DNA of 64,000 bases, from the NCBI GenBank assembly GCA_902786565.1, contig CADACW010000011.1, positions 1 through 64,000 of the forward strand. Reading direction: 5' to 3'. Origin of the DNA: an uncultured Prevotellaceae bacterium (GTDB lineage: Bacteria > Bacteroidota > Bacteroidia > Bacteroidales > Bacteroidaceae). Under the pieces are notes generated by a model that saw only the letters and a list, made by a program, of their open reading frames with translations, had not been told where the DNA came from and searched no databases. Position 1 is the stretch's first letter. The number at the start of each line of letters is the position of its first letter. The translations under genes were made by a program, and so were the position numbers. Positions 14,616 through 23,749 of the stretch are shown here, piece after piece.

Positions 14616-17600
14616 ATGGAAGAAGAAATCAAGATACCGCAGGAGTTCGACACCTTTTATCTGAAAGATGTCTCGTTTGTCAACCTGATGACACGCCGCA
14701 TCTTCAACGTTCTGATAGTGGCTAATCCCTACGACGCCTTCATGCTGGAGGACGACGGCCGCGTGGACGAGAAAGTTTTCGACGAATACACTGAGCTGGG
14801 CATGCGCTACCCGCCCACCTTCACCCAGGTGTCGACCACTGAGGAGGCCGAGCGCGTGCTTGGCACCACCAATATCGACCTGGTGATTTGTATGCCCGGC
14901 ACGGCCGACAATGATGCCTTCGCCGTGGCCCGTCAGGTCAAGCAGATACGCCCCGACGTGCCCTGCGTGGTGCTTACGCCTTTCTCGCACGGCATCACCA
15001 AGCGCATGCAGGACGAGGACATGTCCATCTTCGACTACATCTTCTGCTGGCTCGGCAACACCAACCTCATCCTCAGCATCATCAAGCTCATCGAGGACAA
15101 GATGAACATCGAGCACGACATTGCCGAGGCTGGCGTGCAGATGATTCTGCTGGTCGAGGACAACATCCGATTCTACTCGTCGGTGCTGCCCAACCTCTAC
15201 AACTATATATTGGCGCAGAGCAAACGCTTCAGCACCGAGGCCCTCAACCCCCATGCCGCCGCACAGCGCAAGCGCGGACGCCCCAAGGTGGTGCTGGCCA
15301 CCAACTATGAGGAGGCCATGCAGATATACGAGAAGTATCACGACAACACGCTGGGCGTGATCAGCGACACCCGCTTCCCCCTGAGTGCGCCGCAGGGCAG
15401 GCTCCGCCAGATGGAGGAGGGCGATGCCGAGGCCGGCCTCAGACTGCTGCGCGAGATTCGCCGTCGCGACGAGTATGTGCCGCTCATCCTGCAAAGTTCC
15501 GAGACGGTCAACCGGGCCAAGGCCCAGGCCGAGGGCTTCCATTTCGTCGACAAGAACTCGAAGAAGATGAACGTGGACCTGCGCCAGCTGCTCGAGGAGC
15601 ACATGGGCTTTGGCGACTTTATCTTCCGCGACCCCGTCACCCGCGAGGAGGTGGCCCGCGTTTCCAGCCTGAAGGAGCTGCAGGACAACATCTTCAACAT
15701 TCCCCACGACTCGCTGATGCGCCACCTGCGGCGCAACCACATGAGCCGGTGGCTCACAGCTCGCGCCATCTTCCCCGTGTCGGCATTTCTGAAACAGGTC
15801 ACCTGGCACAAGCTGCCCAACGTGGACGCCCACCGCAAAATCATCTTCGAGGCCATCGTGCAGTACCGGCGACTGAAGAACATAGGCATCGTGGCCGTCT
15901 TCGACCGCCTGAAGTTCGACCGCTATGCCCACTTTGCACGCATCGGCGAGGGCTCGCTGGGCGGCAAGGGTCGCGGACTGGCCTTCCTCGACAACATCAT
16001 CAAGCGCCACCCGGAGCTCAACCAGTTTGCCAACGCCACCGTGCAGATACCCAAGACGGTGGTGCTCTGCACCGACTTCTTCGACCAGTTCATGGACGAC
16101 AACAACCTGTGGAGTATCGCACTGAGCGACGCCCCCGACGAGGTCATCCTGCAGCACTTCCTCAAGGCGCAGCTGCCCGACGCCCTGAGAGCCGACTTCT
16201 ACACCTTCTTCGACGCCGTGAAGCGGCCCATCGCCGTGCGCTCCAGCTCGCTGCTCGAAGACAGCCACTACCAGCCCTTCGCCGGCATCTACGCCACCTA
16301 CATGATACCCTATCTGGACGACAAGTATGCGATGCTCCGCATGCTGGCCTGCGCCATCAAGAGTGTCTACGCCAGCGTCTACTACCGCGACTCGAAGGCT
16401 TATATGACAGCCACGCAGAACGTCATCGACCAGGAGAAGATGGCCGTCATCCTCCAGGAGGTGGTGGGCCAGCGCTATGGCGACCTCTACTATCCCACCT
16501 TCTCGGGCGTGCTGCGCTCGCTCAACTATTACCCCATCGGCGACGAGACCGCCGAGGAGGGCATCGCCTCGCTGGCGCTGGGACTGGGCAAGTATATCGT
16601 GGACGGCGGACAGACCCTGCGCGTCAGTCCCTACCATCCGCACCAGGTGCTGCAGATGAGCGAAATGGAGTCGGCCCTGAGCCAGACGCAGACACGCTTT
16701 TACGCTTTGGACTTGAGCCACGTGAGCGACGACTTCAAGGTGGACGACGGATTCAACATCAAGAACCTGCGGGTGAAGCAGGCCGACAAGGACGGCTCGC
16801 TCGACTATATCGCCTCGACCTACGACCCCATGGACGGCATCATACGCGACGGCATCTACGAGGGCGGCCGCAAGGTCATCTCGTTCAGCGGTGTGCTGCA
16901 GCACGGCATCTTCCCCCTGCCGGAGCTGCTGCAGATGGCCCAGAAGTTGGGCTCGGACGAGATGCGCCGGCCCGTGGAGATAGAACTGGCCTGCAACCTG
17001 TATGGCGGGCAGAAGCGCGGCGACTTCTACCTGCTGCAGATACGTCCCATCGTAGACTCCAAGCAGGTGCTCGACGAGGACTTGCAGAAGATACCCGACA
17101 GCGACTGCCTGCTGCGCTCGCACAACAGTCTGGGCCACGGCATCTCGGAGGATGTCGTCGACGTGGTCTATGTGAAGACCGACGACAGCTTCACCGCCGC
17201 CAACAATCCCACCATTGCCACAGAGATAGAGCAGATAAACAGGAAATTCCTGGCCGAGGACAAGAACTATATCCTCATAGGGCCAGGACGGTGGGGCTCC
17301 AGCGACTACTGGCTGGGCATACCCGTGAAGTGGCCCCACATATCGGCCGCTCGCATTATCGTCGAGGTGGGGCTGAAGAACTATCACGTGGACCCCTCGC
17401 AGGGCACCCATTTCTTCCAGAACCTCACGTCGTTTGGCGTCGGCTACTTCACCATCAACACCTATACCGGCGACGGCGTGTTCCAGAAAGACGTGCTCGA
17501 CGCCATGCCCGCCGTCGACGAGACAGAGCACGTGCGCCACGTGCGCTTCGGCCGCCCGCTCAAGGTGATGATGGACGGCAAGAAGCAGGAGGCGGTGGTC

Positions 17601-17621
17601 ATAGCGACTTCAAATCCGTAG
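14616..17621 (+). CDS. PEP/pyruvate-binding protein with receiver-like N-terminal domains
   Basis: The protein has 1001 residues. An N-terminal region has two receiver-like folds (IFNVLIVANPYDAFMLEDD near 29 and VQMILLVEDNIRFYSSVLPN near 175). From about 445 comes the ATP-grasp domain of pyruvate phosphate dikinase / PEP synthase: GEGSLGGKGRGLAFLDNI, VRSSSLLEDS...FAGIYATY near 546, and QIRPIV near 813. I see neither the phosphohistidine swivel domain nor the C-terminal PEP barrel, so despite common database naming it probably does not make PEP by itself. The D of VEDN hints at a signalling input. The function is unassigned in Bacteroidetes. The last 43 coding bases recur downstream of the next gene. 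Confidence 0.82.
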   Translation: MEEEIKIPQEFDTFYLKDVSFVNLMTRRIFNVLIVANPYDAFMLEDDGRVDEKVFDEYTELGMRYPPTFTQVSTTEEAERVLGTTNIDLVICMPGTADNDAFAVARQVKQIRPDVPCVVLTPFSHGITKRMQDEDMSIFDYIFCWLGNTNLILSIIKLIEDKMNIEHDIAEAGVQMILLVEDNIRFYSSVLPNLYNYILAQSKRFSTEALNPHAAAQRKRGRPKVVLATNYEEAMQIYEKYHDNTLGVISDTRFPLSAPQGRLRQMEEGDAEAGLRLLREIRRRDEYVPLILQSSETVNRAKAQAEGFHFVDKNSKKMNVDLRQLLEEHMGFGDFIFRDPVTREEVARVSSLKELQDNIFNIPHDSLMRHLRRNHMSRWLTARAIFPVSAFLKQVTWHKLPNVDAHRKIIFEAIVQYRRLKNIGIVAVFDRLKFDRYAHFARIGEGSLGGKGRGLAFLDNIIKRHPELNQFANATVQIPKTVVLCTDFFDQFMDDNNLWSIALSDAPDEVILQHFLKAQLPDALRADFYTFFDAVKRPIAVRSSSLLEDSHYQPFAGIYATYMIPYLDDKYAMLRMLACAIKSVYASVYYRDSKAYMTATQNVIDQEKMAVILQEVVGQRYGDLYYPTFSGVLRSLNYYPIGDETAEEGIASLALGLGKYIVDGGQTLRVSPYHPHQVLQMSEMESALSQTQTRFYALDLSHVSDDFKVDDGFNIKNLRVKQADKDGSLDYIASTYDPMDGIIRDGIYEGGRKVISFSGVLQHGIFPLPELLQMAQKLGSDEMRRPVEIELACNLYGGQKRGDFYLLQIRPIVDSKQVLDEDLQKIPDSDCLLRSHNSLGHGISEDVVDVVYVKTDDSFTAANNPTIATEIEQINRKFLAEDKNYILIGPGRWGSSDYWLGIPVKWPHISAARIIVEVGLKNYHVDPSQGTHFFQNLTSFGVGYFTINTYTGDGVFQKDVLDAMPAVDETEHVRHVRFGRPLKVMMDGKKQEAVVIATSNP
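17570..17612 (+). repeat. 43-bp direct repeat, left copy
   Basis: This stretch matches 18864-18906 at 39 of 43 positions. It encodes MDGKKQEAVVIATS at the end of the PEP-synthase-like protein and, on the minus strand, also contains a TGA in the position of the DUF554 stop. Confidence 0.85.
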
Positions 17622-17677
17622 AGAACGGGAATTATAGAAATCCTATTATAGAATTTGTATAATTGAAATCTTTTGCT

Positions 17678-17685
17678 TACCTTTG
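17678..17685 (+). promoter_or_regulatory. Promoter of AAA ATPase gene
   Basis: TACCTTTG, with TTTG at 17654-17657, lies 18 bases before the ATG at 17704. The inserted gene therefore carries its own promoter. Confidence 0.75.
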
Positions 17686-17703
17686 CGGCCAAATAGCAGC
17701 TAT

Positions 17704-18840
17704 ATGGACAATCCGTTTTATATCACCGGCATCATCCCTGAACCCTATTTCTGTGACAGGGAGAAAGAAACACTGTGGATGGTGCGCACACTTGAGAACA
17801 AGGCGCACATCCTGCTCACTTCGCCCCGAAGGATGGGCAAGACGCAGCTGATTAGACACGTGTTTGCACAACCGGCTTTGAAAGATGGTTATTATACGTT
17901 CTATGCGGACATTTACCCCACTACCAGTCTGCATGAGCTTGTCTTGTTCCTGAGCAAAGAGATTTATTCGGTATTGGTGCCCAAGGGGAAGACCGTGCTC
18001 AACAGATTCCTTGCCGGGCTGCACTCTCTGGCGGGCAGTTTCGGCTATGACCCTGTATCCAACACACCTACTTTCAACATCAAGTTGGGTGACATCCACT
18101 CGCCGGAACTGACGCTGGAAGAGATTTTCAACTATCTGGAGCAGGCTGACAAGCCCTGCATCTTCGCCATAGACGAGTTCCAGCAGATTGCCAACTATCC
18201 GGAGAAGAATGTGGAGGCTACCCTCCGCTCTCACATCCAGAAGATGAGCAATTGCCTGTTCATCTACGCCGGCAGCAACCGGCATGTCCTTGAAAATATG
18301 TTCAACTCGGCAGCAAAGCCCTTCTACAACAGTGCGGAGCAGATTTATTTAGACAGCATCCCCAAAGATGTCTATACATCCTTTGCCGAGGAGCAGTTCG
18401 CAAAAGCCGCCCGCACTATTGCCCCAGAGGCAGCCTCTCTGGCCTACGACCTTTTTGAGGGGCACACCTACTATGTACATAACGTGCTGCACAACGCCTT
18501 TGCCTATGTTGATGCAGGAAAGGCTGTAGATGTTGCCGACATCAACAAGACACTGAGTGACATCCTGGAAGAAAAAGGCCGCATGTTTGCCTCGGTGATG
18601 AACCAGCTCAACTATCAGCAGAAAGAGACCCTCGTAGCCATAGCCAAAGAAGGCAAGGCCAATGCAGTAACCTCCGTCACATTCGTTAAGAAACATGCGC
18701 TCAAGTCGCCCAGTTCAGTCCAGTTTGCCATCAGTGCCCTGTTGGAGAAGCAACTGCTCACCTATCAAAGCGAGGGGCGCACAAAGGTTTATACCATTGC
18801 TGACAAATTCCTGGATATGTGGATTTGCCGGACCTACTGA
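17704..18840 (+). CDS. AAA ATPase of the multi-copy Bacteroidales family
   Basis: The protein has 378 residues. MDNPFYITGIIPEPYFCDRE is the usual family start. The P-loop is TSPRRMGKTQLI near 41. Walker B is CIFAIDEFQQI near 158. A winged-helix-like C-terminus ends KVYTIADKFLDMWICRTY. This ATPase_2-type family occurs in many copies in Prevotella and Bacteroides genomes and has no firm function. It lacks the DUF1703 nuclease extension seen in the first gene of the window. It lies between two copies of a 43-bp sequence from the 3' end of the preceding gene, which suggests it arrived by insertion. A frameshifted fragment of a related gene lies at 19668-19794. Confidence 0.85.
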   Translation: MDNPFYITGIIPEPYFCDREKETLWMVRTLENKAHILLTSPRRMGKTQLIRHVFAQPALKDGYYTFYADIYPTTSLHELVLFLSKEIYSVLVPKGKTVLNRFLAGLHSLAGSFGYDPVSNTPTFNIKLGDIHSPELTLEEIFNYLEQADKPCIFAIDEFQQIANYPEKNVEATLRSHIQKMSNCLFIYAGSNRHVLENMFNSAAKPFYNSAEQIYLDSIPKDVYTSFAEEQFAKAARTIAPEAASLAYDLFEGHTYYVHNVLHNAFAYVDAGKAVDVADINKTLSDILEEKGRMFASVMNQLNYQQKETLVAIAKEGKANAVTSVTFVKKHALKSPSSVQFAISALLEKQLLTYQSEGRTKVYTIADKFLDMWICRTY

Positions 18841-18863
18841 CACAGGCTGGATTTGCTGCATAA

Positions 18864-18906
18864 GATGGACGGCAAAAAGCAGGAGGGTGTGGTCATAGTG
18901 ACTTCA
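18864..18906 (+). repeat. 43-bp direct repeat, right copy
   Basis: Degenerate copy (39/43) of the 3' end of the PEP-synthase-like gene, reading MDGKKQEGVVIVTS on the plus strand with no stop following. On the minus strand it supplies the last codons and stop of the DUF554 gene. Confidence 0.85.
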
Positions 18907-19579
18907 GCAGGAACCAAATGACGGGCACCAGCAGCGCCGGCAGCAGGTTGAGCGTCTTGCAGTCCTTCAGGTTGAGCAGCCCCAGCCCGCTGCCAGTAAT
19001 CATCAGTCCGCCAACGATGAGCAGTTCCGACATCAGCGCGTCGCTGACGGCGGAACTGCTGATTTGCGCTGTGACGTAGAACAGGCCCTGCCAGAGAAAC
19101 AGCACCGGCGCGGCCAGCACCATGCCGATGCCATAGGTCGAGGCGAAGATGGTGCTGCTGACAAAGTCGAGCGTGGCATTGGTGAAGAGGAACGTGTGGT
19201 CGCCCTTCAGTGCCGATATGACCGGGCCGAGCATAGACAGCGGACCGATGCAGTAGAGCAGGATGGCCGTGCTCAGGCCGTCGCCCAGCTTGGCCTCGCC
19301 CTTGCCGCCCGACCGCCTGTTCACCAACCGCTTGAAGCGCCCGTCGATGTCCATCCAAGTGCCGGCCACACCGCCCACGGCCAGTGCCACGATGAACAGC
19401 ACGGGGTATTGGCTCTTGGGCAGGTTGCTGATGGTGGCATTCAGCCCGATGGCCAGCGAGGCCAGCCCCAGTCCGGTGTAGAGCGTCTCTTTATACTTGT
19501 CCTTGATGCCCCGGTTCAGCAGTGCCCCCAGCAGCGTGCCCGCAATGATGGTGCAGGTATTGACGATGGTCCCAATCAT
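18893..19579 (-). CDS. DUF554 (YqgA-family) membrane protein
   Basis: The protein has 228 residues from the ATG at 19579, 24 bases behind a TAATTTTG promoter. MIGTIVNTCTIIAGTLLGAL opens the family, and seven or so hydrophobic helices follow with short loops, among them LSTAILLYCIGPLSMLGPV and LMSELLIVGGLMITGSGLG. The family is a putative inner-membrane transporter of unknown substrate. Its last five codons and stop lie in the right copy of the 43-bp repeat, so before the ATPase insertion it probably overlapped the 3' end of the PEP-synthase-like gene convergently. Confidence 0.88.
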   Translation of the reverse strand: MIGTIVNTCTIIAGTLLGALLNRGIKDKYKETLYTGLGLASLAIGLNATISNLPKSQYPVLFIVALAVGGVAGTWMDIDGRFKRLVNRRSGGKGEAKLGDGLSTAILLYCIGPLSMLGPVISALKGDHTFLFTNATLDFVSSTIFASTYGIGMVLAAPVLFLWQGLFYVTAQISSSAVSDALMSELLIVGGLMITGSGLGLLNLKDCKTLNLLPALLVPVIWFLLKSL

Positions 19580-19602
19580 AATCGCTAATCTATAACTGGC
19601 TG

Positions 19603-19610
19603 CAAAATTA
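19603..19610 (-). promoter_or_regulatory. Promoter of DUF554 gene
   Basis: Reads TAATTTTG on the minus strand, 24 bases upstream of the start at 19579. Confidence 0.7.
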
Positions 19611-19667
19611 AGAAGAAAACCGCAAACCGCAAAGACATTTCGCAACTTTTGGCCGCAATCGCCCACC

Positions 19668-19794
19668 TTCCTTGCTGCGCTTCACTCTCTGGCGGGAAGT
19701 TTCGCAATTGCTCACCTGTCAAAGCGAAGGGCGAACAAAGATTTACACCATTGCTGACAAGTTCCTGAAAATGTGGATTGTCAGAACGTATTGA
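19668..19794 (+). pseudogene. Relic of an AAA ATPase gene
   Basis: 19668-19704 matches ATPase bases 18007 onward (FLAALHSLAGSF), and 19705-19794 matches 18751-18840 through the stop (QLLTCQSEGRTKIYTIADKF then LKMWIVRTY). About 0.7 kb between these parts is missing and the two parts are in different frames, so it is a decayed remnant. It has diverged from the intact copy, with several substitutions. It accounts for part of the 360-bp gap between DUF554 and the porin gene. Confidence 0.85.
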
Positions 19795-19901
19795 CCAGCC
19801 ACCACCTTCTCCCTCCCCTTTTTGGCGGTCTAAATGAGGGATTCTTACAAATTGGCAATACATTCTGCGGAATGTACAAGGCGAGTATGGCGGGAAATGA
19901 C

Positions 19902-19909
19902 TAATTTTG
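19902..19909 (+). promoter_or_regulatory. Promoter of OmpP1/FadL-type gene
   Basis: TAATTTTG lies 31 bases before the ATG at 19941. Confidence 0.7.
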
Positions 19910-19940
19910 CAAGCGATTTGCAAACCATTACAAACAAAAC

Positions 19941-21350
19941 ATGAAAAAAACAATTAAACTGGGCTTGTGGCTTGCCTTCAGCGGCAGCCTTCTGCCAGCG
20001 GCTGCACTTGCCGGCGGCCTGATGACCAACACCAACTATCACATTGCCTTCGACCGCATGTTTGCACGTGGCGCCACTACCGAAATCGACGCCGCCTTCT
20101 CCAATCCCGCCGGACTGGCCTGGGGCCACGAGGGCTTCCAGCTGTCGCTCAACTTCCAGAAACCCTGGCAGAACCGCGACATCGAGTTCAACAGCACCAA
20201 GTACGAAGGTGTGGCCTCGGCCCCCATCGTGCCCGCCCTCTTCGCTTCCTACAAGAAAGAGCGCCTGGCCCTCTCAGCCATGATTGGCATTGTGGGCAGT
20301 GGCGGTTTCGTGAAGTACGACGACGGCGTGCCTATGTTCAATGTGCTGCTCACCAAGACCATCAGCGACCTGACCGGCGGTCTGGCCTCGGCCACGGGTG
20401 GGGCCATCCCCGCCATCACCCCCGACCAGTACGCCATCGACTCAGAGATGAAGGGCAAGCAGTATATCTATGGCGGACAGCTCAACTTCACCTACAAGCT
20501 CATCGACTGCCTCTCGGCCGCCGTCGGTGTGCGTGCCAACTATTACGACGGCTACTATCGCGGCCATGTCATTGCCAACCACGGCACGAAGGGGGCGCTG
20601 GCCAAACTCCTGCTCGACGTAGACCAGAAGGGCTGGGGCTTCACGCCCATCGTCAGCCTCAACTATCACCAAGGCCCCCTCACGCTGTCGGCACGCTATG
20701 AGTTCCGCACCAAGCTTAACCCAAAGAACGACACCAACGTCCTGGAGACCGAACTCAACAAGGCTGGCATCATCCAGGAACCGCTGACAAACCTGGTGCT
20801 TGCCGGGGCCATCCCGGCTGAACAGGCCGTGGCAATAGGCAATGCCATCCAAGAGAAGATGGGCGGCGGATTTAGCGCCTACACCGCTCCCTACGAGGAC
20901 GGCGTGCGCACCCGCTACGATATGCCCTCGCTGCTCTCTGTCGCTGCCGGTTACGAGTTCACGCCCAAGCTCCGTGCGGCCCTTGAGTACCACTTCTTCG
21001 ACGACAAGAATGCCAAGATGGGTGGCGACCGCCAGAAAGAGCTGACCCACGGCACCCACGAAATCCTGGCCGGTGTGGAATACGACATCAACAACCGGTT
21101 CACAGTCAGCTGCGGCGGCCAGCGCACCGACTACGGCCTCAGCGACGGCTACCAGCAGAACACCTCGTTTGCCTGCGACAGCTACAGCGTAGGCCTCGGC
21201 GGAGCCTGGAACATCAGCGAGAAAATGCGCCTCAACGTCAGCTACTTCTGCTCGCTCTACAGCGACTACGAGAAGCAGGCGGCCTACGGCACCGAGACTT
21301 ACAGTCGCACCAACCACGTCATCGGCCTGGGCTTCGACTATAAGTTCTAA
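19941..21350 (+). CDS. OmpP1/FadL-family outer membrane channel
   Basis: The protein has 469 residues. The signal peptide ends near residue 24 (PAAALA). FadL features follow: TNTNYHIAFDRMFARGAT with the family N-terminal hatch region and AAFSNPAGLAW, the hallmark NPAG motif. The rest alternates beta-strand segments and ends with aromatic IGLGFDYKF, a beta-barrel C-terminus with terminal Phe. The family forms 14-strand outer-membrane barrels that take up hydrophobic compounds such as fatty acids. The substrate here is unknown. It has its own promoter and a strong terminator. Confidence 0.92.
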   Translation: MKKTIKLGLWLAFSGSLLPAAALAGGLMTNTNYHIAFDRMFARGATTEIDAAFSNPAGLAWGHEGFQLSLNFQKPWQNRDIEFNSTKYEGVASAPIVPALFASYKKERLALSAMIGIVGSGGFVKYDDGVPMFNVLLTKTISDLTGGLASATGGAIPAITPDQYAIDSEMKGKQYIYGGQLNFTYKLIDCLSAAVGVRANYYDGYYRGHVIANHGTKGALAKLLLDVDQKGWGFTPIVSLNYHQGPLTLSARYEFRTKLNPKNDTNVLETELNKAGIIQEPLTNLVLAGAIPAEQAVAIGNAIQEKMGGGFSAYTAPYEDGVRTRYDMPSLLSVAAGYEFTPKLRAALEYHFFDDKNAKMGGDRQKELTHGTHEILAGVEYDINNRFTVSCGGQRTDYGLSDGYQQNTSFACDSYSVGLGGAWNISEKMRLNVSYFCSLYSDYEKQAAYGTETYSRTNHVIGLGFDYKF

Positions 21351-21371
21351 ACAGCAAGGCACAGAAAAAAA

Positions 21372-21424
21372 CGGAACAACACGGAAGCCCTTTATGGCAA
21401 ACCGTGTTGTTCCGCTTTTTTTTG
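21372..21424. terminator. Bidirectional terminator between porin and ackA
   Basis: CGGAACAACACGG (21372-21384) pairs perfectly over 13 bp with CCGTGTTGTTCCG (21402-21414). T8 follows on the right and an A-tract precedes on the left, so it can stop transcription of both convergent genes. Confidence 0.92.
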
Positions 21425-21446
21425 TGCCTATAGCCTCGGGACTGGC

Positions 21447-22637
21447 TTAGAGCAGGTTCATCGTGTCGGTGGCAATCATCAGCTCCTCGTCGGTGGGGAT
21501 GACCACAACCTTCACGCGGCTGTCGTCGGCCGAGATGACAGCCTCTTCGCCGCGCACATTGTTCTTCTTCTCGTCGAACTTCACACCGAGGAACTCTATG
21601 TCCTTGCAGACCTCGGAGCGCATGCCAATCTGGTTCTCGCCCACACCGGCAGTGAAGACGATGACATCGAGGCCGCCCATGGCTGCAGCGTATGCACCGA
21701 TGTACTTCTTGATGCGGTAGAAGTACATGTCCTGGGCCAGCTGGGCGCGCTTGTCACCGTTCTTGGCAGCATTCTCCACGTCGCGCATGTCACTGCTGCC
21801 GCCCGTCAGGCCGGCCACGCCGCTTTTCTTGTTGAGCAGGTCGCTCATGCCATCGGCGTCGAGGCCCAGCTTCTTCTCGATGAAGGTCACGGCACCGCCG
21901 TCGATGTCGCCGGCACGGGTGCCCATCACCAGGCCCTCCAGCGGGGTCAGACCCATCGACGTGTCGATGCACTTGCCATCCTTCACGGCAGCAATCGAAC
22001 CACCATTGCCCACGTGGCAGGTCACCATCTTGGTGCCCTCGGCGGGAATGCCCAGGAACTCGCAGGCACGGGCGCTGACATAGCGGTGGCTGGTGCCGTG
22101 GAAGCCGTAGCGGCGGATGCCGTACTTCTCGTACAGCTCATAGGGGATGGCATACATGTATGCCTTCGGCGGCATGGTCTGGTGGAAGGCGGTGTCGAAG
22201 ACGCCCACCTGGGGCAGGCCGGGCATCAGCTCCTTCACGGCGTTCACACCCTTCAGGTTGGCGGGGTTGTGCAGCGGGGCCAGGTCGGAGCACTTCTCAA
22301 ACTCCTTCAGCACCTCGTCGGTCAGTACGACGCTCTTGTTGAACTTCTCGCCGCCGTGCACCATGCGGTGGCCCACGGCGTCAATCTCCTTCAGGTCCTT
22401 GATGACGCCAATCTCAGGGTCGGTGAGCAGTGAGAAGATGAACTTCACGCCCTCGGTATGCTCGGGGATGTCGTGCATGATTTGTTTCTTCTCCCCATTG
22501 GCCAGCTTCACCTTCACGAAAGAACCGTCAAGGCCAACACGCTCGGCGCCACCGCTGGTCATCACACTCTTGTCGTCCATATTGTACAGTGCGTACTTAA
22601 TGGACGAACTTCCACAGTTAAGAACTAAAATTTTCAT
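21447..22637 (-). CDS. ackA: Acetate kinase
   Basis: The protein has 396 residues, full length. MKILVLNCGSSSIKYAL is acetate-kinase signature 1; signature 2 is MRWP-like in RRYGFHGTSHRYVS near 175. VGHRMVHGGE near 87, HVGNGGSIAA near 208 and TAGVGENQ near 331 are the phosphate- and adenine-binding loops. It makes ATP and acetate from acetyl phosphate in the cytoplasm. It lies 36 bp after pta, so the pair forms the usual fermentative acetate operon. Confidence 0.97.
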   Translation of the reverse strand: MKILVLNCGSSSIKYALYNMDDKSVMTSGGAERVGLDGSFVKVKLANGEKKQIMHDIPEHTEGVKFIFSLLTDPEIGVIKDLKEIDAVGHRMVHGGEKFNKSVVLTDEVLKEFEKCSDLAPLHNPANLKGVNAVKELMPGLPQVGVFDTAFHQTMPPKAYMYAIPYELYEKYGIRRYGFHGTSHRYVSARACEFLGIPAEGTKMVTCHVGNGGSIAAVKDGKCIDTSMGLTPLEGLVMGTRAGDIDGGAVTFIEKKLGLDADGMSDLLNKKSGVAGLTGGSSDMRDVENAAKNGDKRAQLAQDMYFYRIKKYIGAYAAAMGGLDVIVFTAGVGENQIGMRSEVCKDIEFLGVKFDEKKNNVRGEEAVISADDSRVKVVVIPTDEELMIATDTMNLL

Positions 22638-22673
22638 GTTTCTTTTTATCCTTTCAGTTGTTTAAATGCCTAT

Positions 22674-23684
22674 TTATTTCTTTGCATCCATGGCCTGGCA
22701 GGCGGTGATGGCTACCAGATAGTAGATGTCCTCGACAGAGCAGCCGCGGCTCAAGTCGTTCACCGGGCGGGCAATACCCTGCAGGATGGGGCCGATGGCC
22801 ACGGCATCGCCGAGACGCTGCACCAGTTTGTAGGCGATGTTGCCCACTTCCAGGCAGGGGAATACCAGCACGTTGGCATTGCCGGCAATCTCCGAGCCGG
22901 GAGCCTTCTTCTTGCCCACCGAGGGGACAAGGGCGGCGTCGGCCTGCAGCTCGCCGTCAATCTTCAGCGTCGGGTCGAGCTCCTTAGCCAGCTTGGTGGC
23001 CTCAATCACCTTGTCCACCACCTCATGGCTAGCACTGCCCTTCGTTGAGAACGACAGCATGGCCACACGCGGGTCGGCAAATCCGGCAACACTCTTGGCC
23101 GTCTGGGCTGTGCACACGGCAATCTGGCTGAGCTGGTTGGCGTCGGGCATCGGCGTCACGGCCACGTCGCCCACCACGAGCACACCGTTCTCACCGTATT
23201 CCGGCTTCTTTGTAATCATCAGCATGGCACCGCTCACGCAGGTGATGCCAGGGGCGCACTTGATGATTTGCAGGGCGGGGCGCAGCGTCTCGCCGGTTGT
23301 CGACAGGGCACCGCTGATTTGGCCGTCGGCACCTTCGGTCTTGATAATCATACAGCCCAGGTAGAGCGGGTCTTTCACCAGTTCGCGGGCCTTCTCGATG
23401 GTCATGCCTTTCTTCTCGCGCAGTTTCTGCAGCAGCTGTGCCATCTCCTCGCTCTTCTCATAGTTCAGCGGGTCGATGAGTGTGGCCTTGTCGATGTGCT
23501 TCAGTCCTTTCTCGGCGGCCAGGGCATGCACCTTATCAGGATTTCCGATTAGGATCAGGTCTGCAATGTCTTCGGCCAGCACGCGGTCGGCTGCTGTCAG
23601 TGTACGCTCCTCCTCAGCTTCGGGGAGCACGATGCGCTGCTTGTTGCTCTTAGCACGCGCAATAATCTGTTCAATGAGTCCCAT
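22674..23684 (-). CDS. pta: Phosphate acetyltransferase
   Basis: The protein has 336 residues, the short form without the regulatory N-terminal domain of enterobacterial Pta. MGLIEQIIARAKSNKQRIVLPEAEEERT starts the PTA_PTB domain (starting MGLIEQIIARAKSNKQRIVL). GALSTTGETLRPALQIIK near 130, ISQIAVCTAQTA-like LSQIAVCTAQTA near 184 and MLSFSTKGSA near 208 are family motifs. It turns acetyl-CoA and phosphate into acetyl phosphate for AckA. A TACCTTTG promoter lies at 23750-23757. Confidence 0.96.
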   Translation of the reverse strand: MGLIEQIIARAKSNKQRIVLPEAEEERTLTAADRVLAEDIADLILIGNPDKVHALAAEKGLKHIDKATLIDPLNYEKSEEMAQLLQKLREKKGMTIEKARELVKDPLYLGCMIIKTEGADGQISGALSTTGETLRPALQIIKCAPGITCVSGAMLMITKKPEYGENGVLVVGDVAVTPMPDANQLSQIAVCTAQTAKSVAGFADPRVAMLSFSTKGSASHEVVDKVIEATKLAKELDPTLKIDGELQADAALVPSVGKKKAPGSEIAGNANVLVFPCLEVGNIAYKLVQRLGDAVAIGPILQGIARPVNDLSRGCSVEDIYYLVAITACQAMDAKK

Positions 23685-23749
23685 AAATGTTAAGAATTAG
23701 TTTGTTGTTATTTGGTATAGTATTAAAGCAAATTCCTGCTTGCAGGCTG

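Noticed and set aside
14412..17540. Open frame of 1042 codons on the minus strand
   Set aside because: It lies opposite the PEP-synthase-like gene, has a Val/His/Leu-rich nonsense composition and no domain; it results from GC-rich third positions on the coding strand.
15749..17662. Open frame of 637 codons on the plus strand in another frame
   Set aside because: Arg/His/Pro-rich shadow of the same gene with no recognisable domain.
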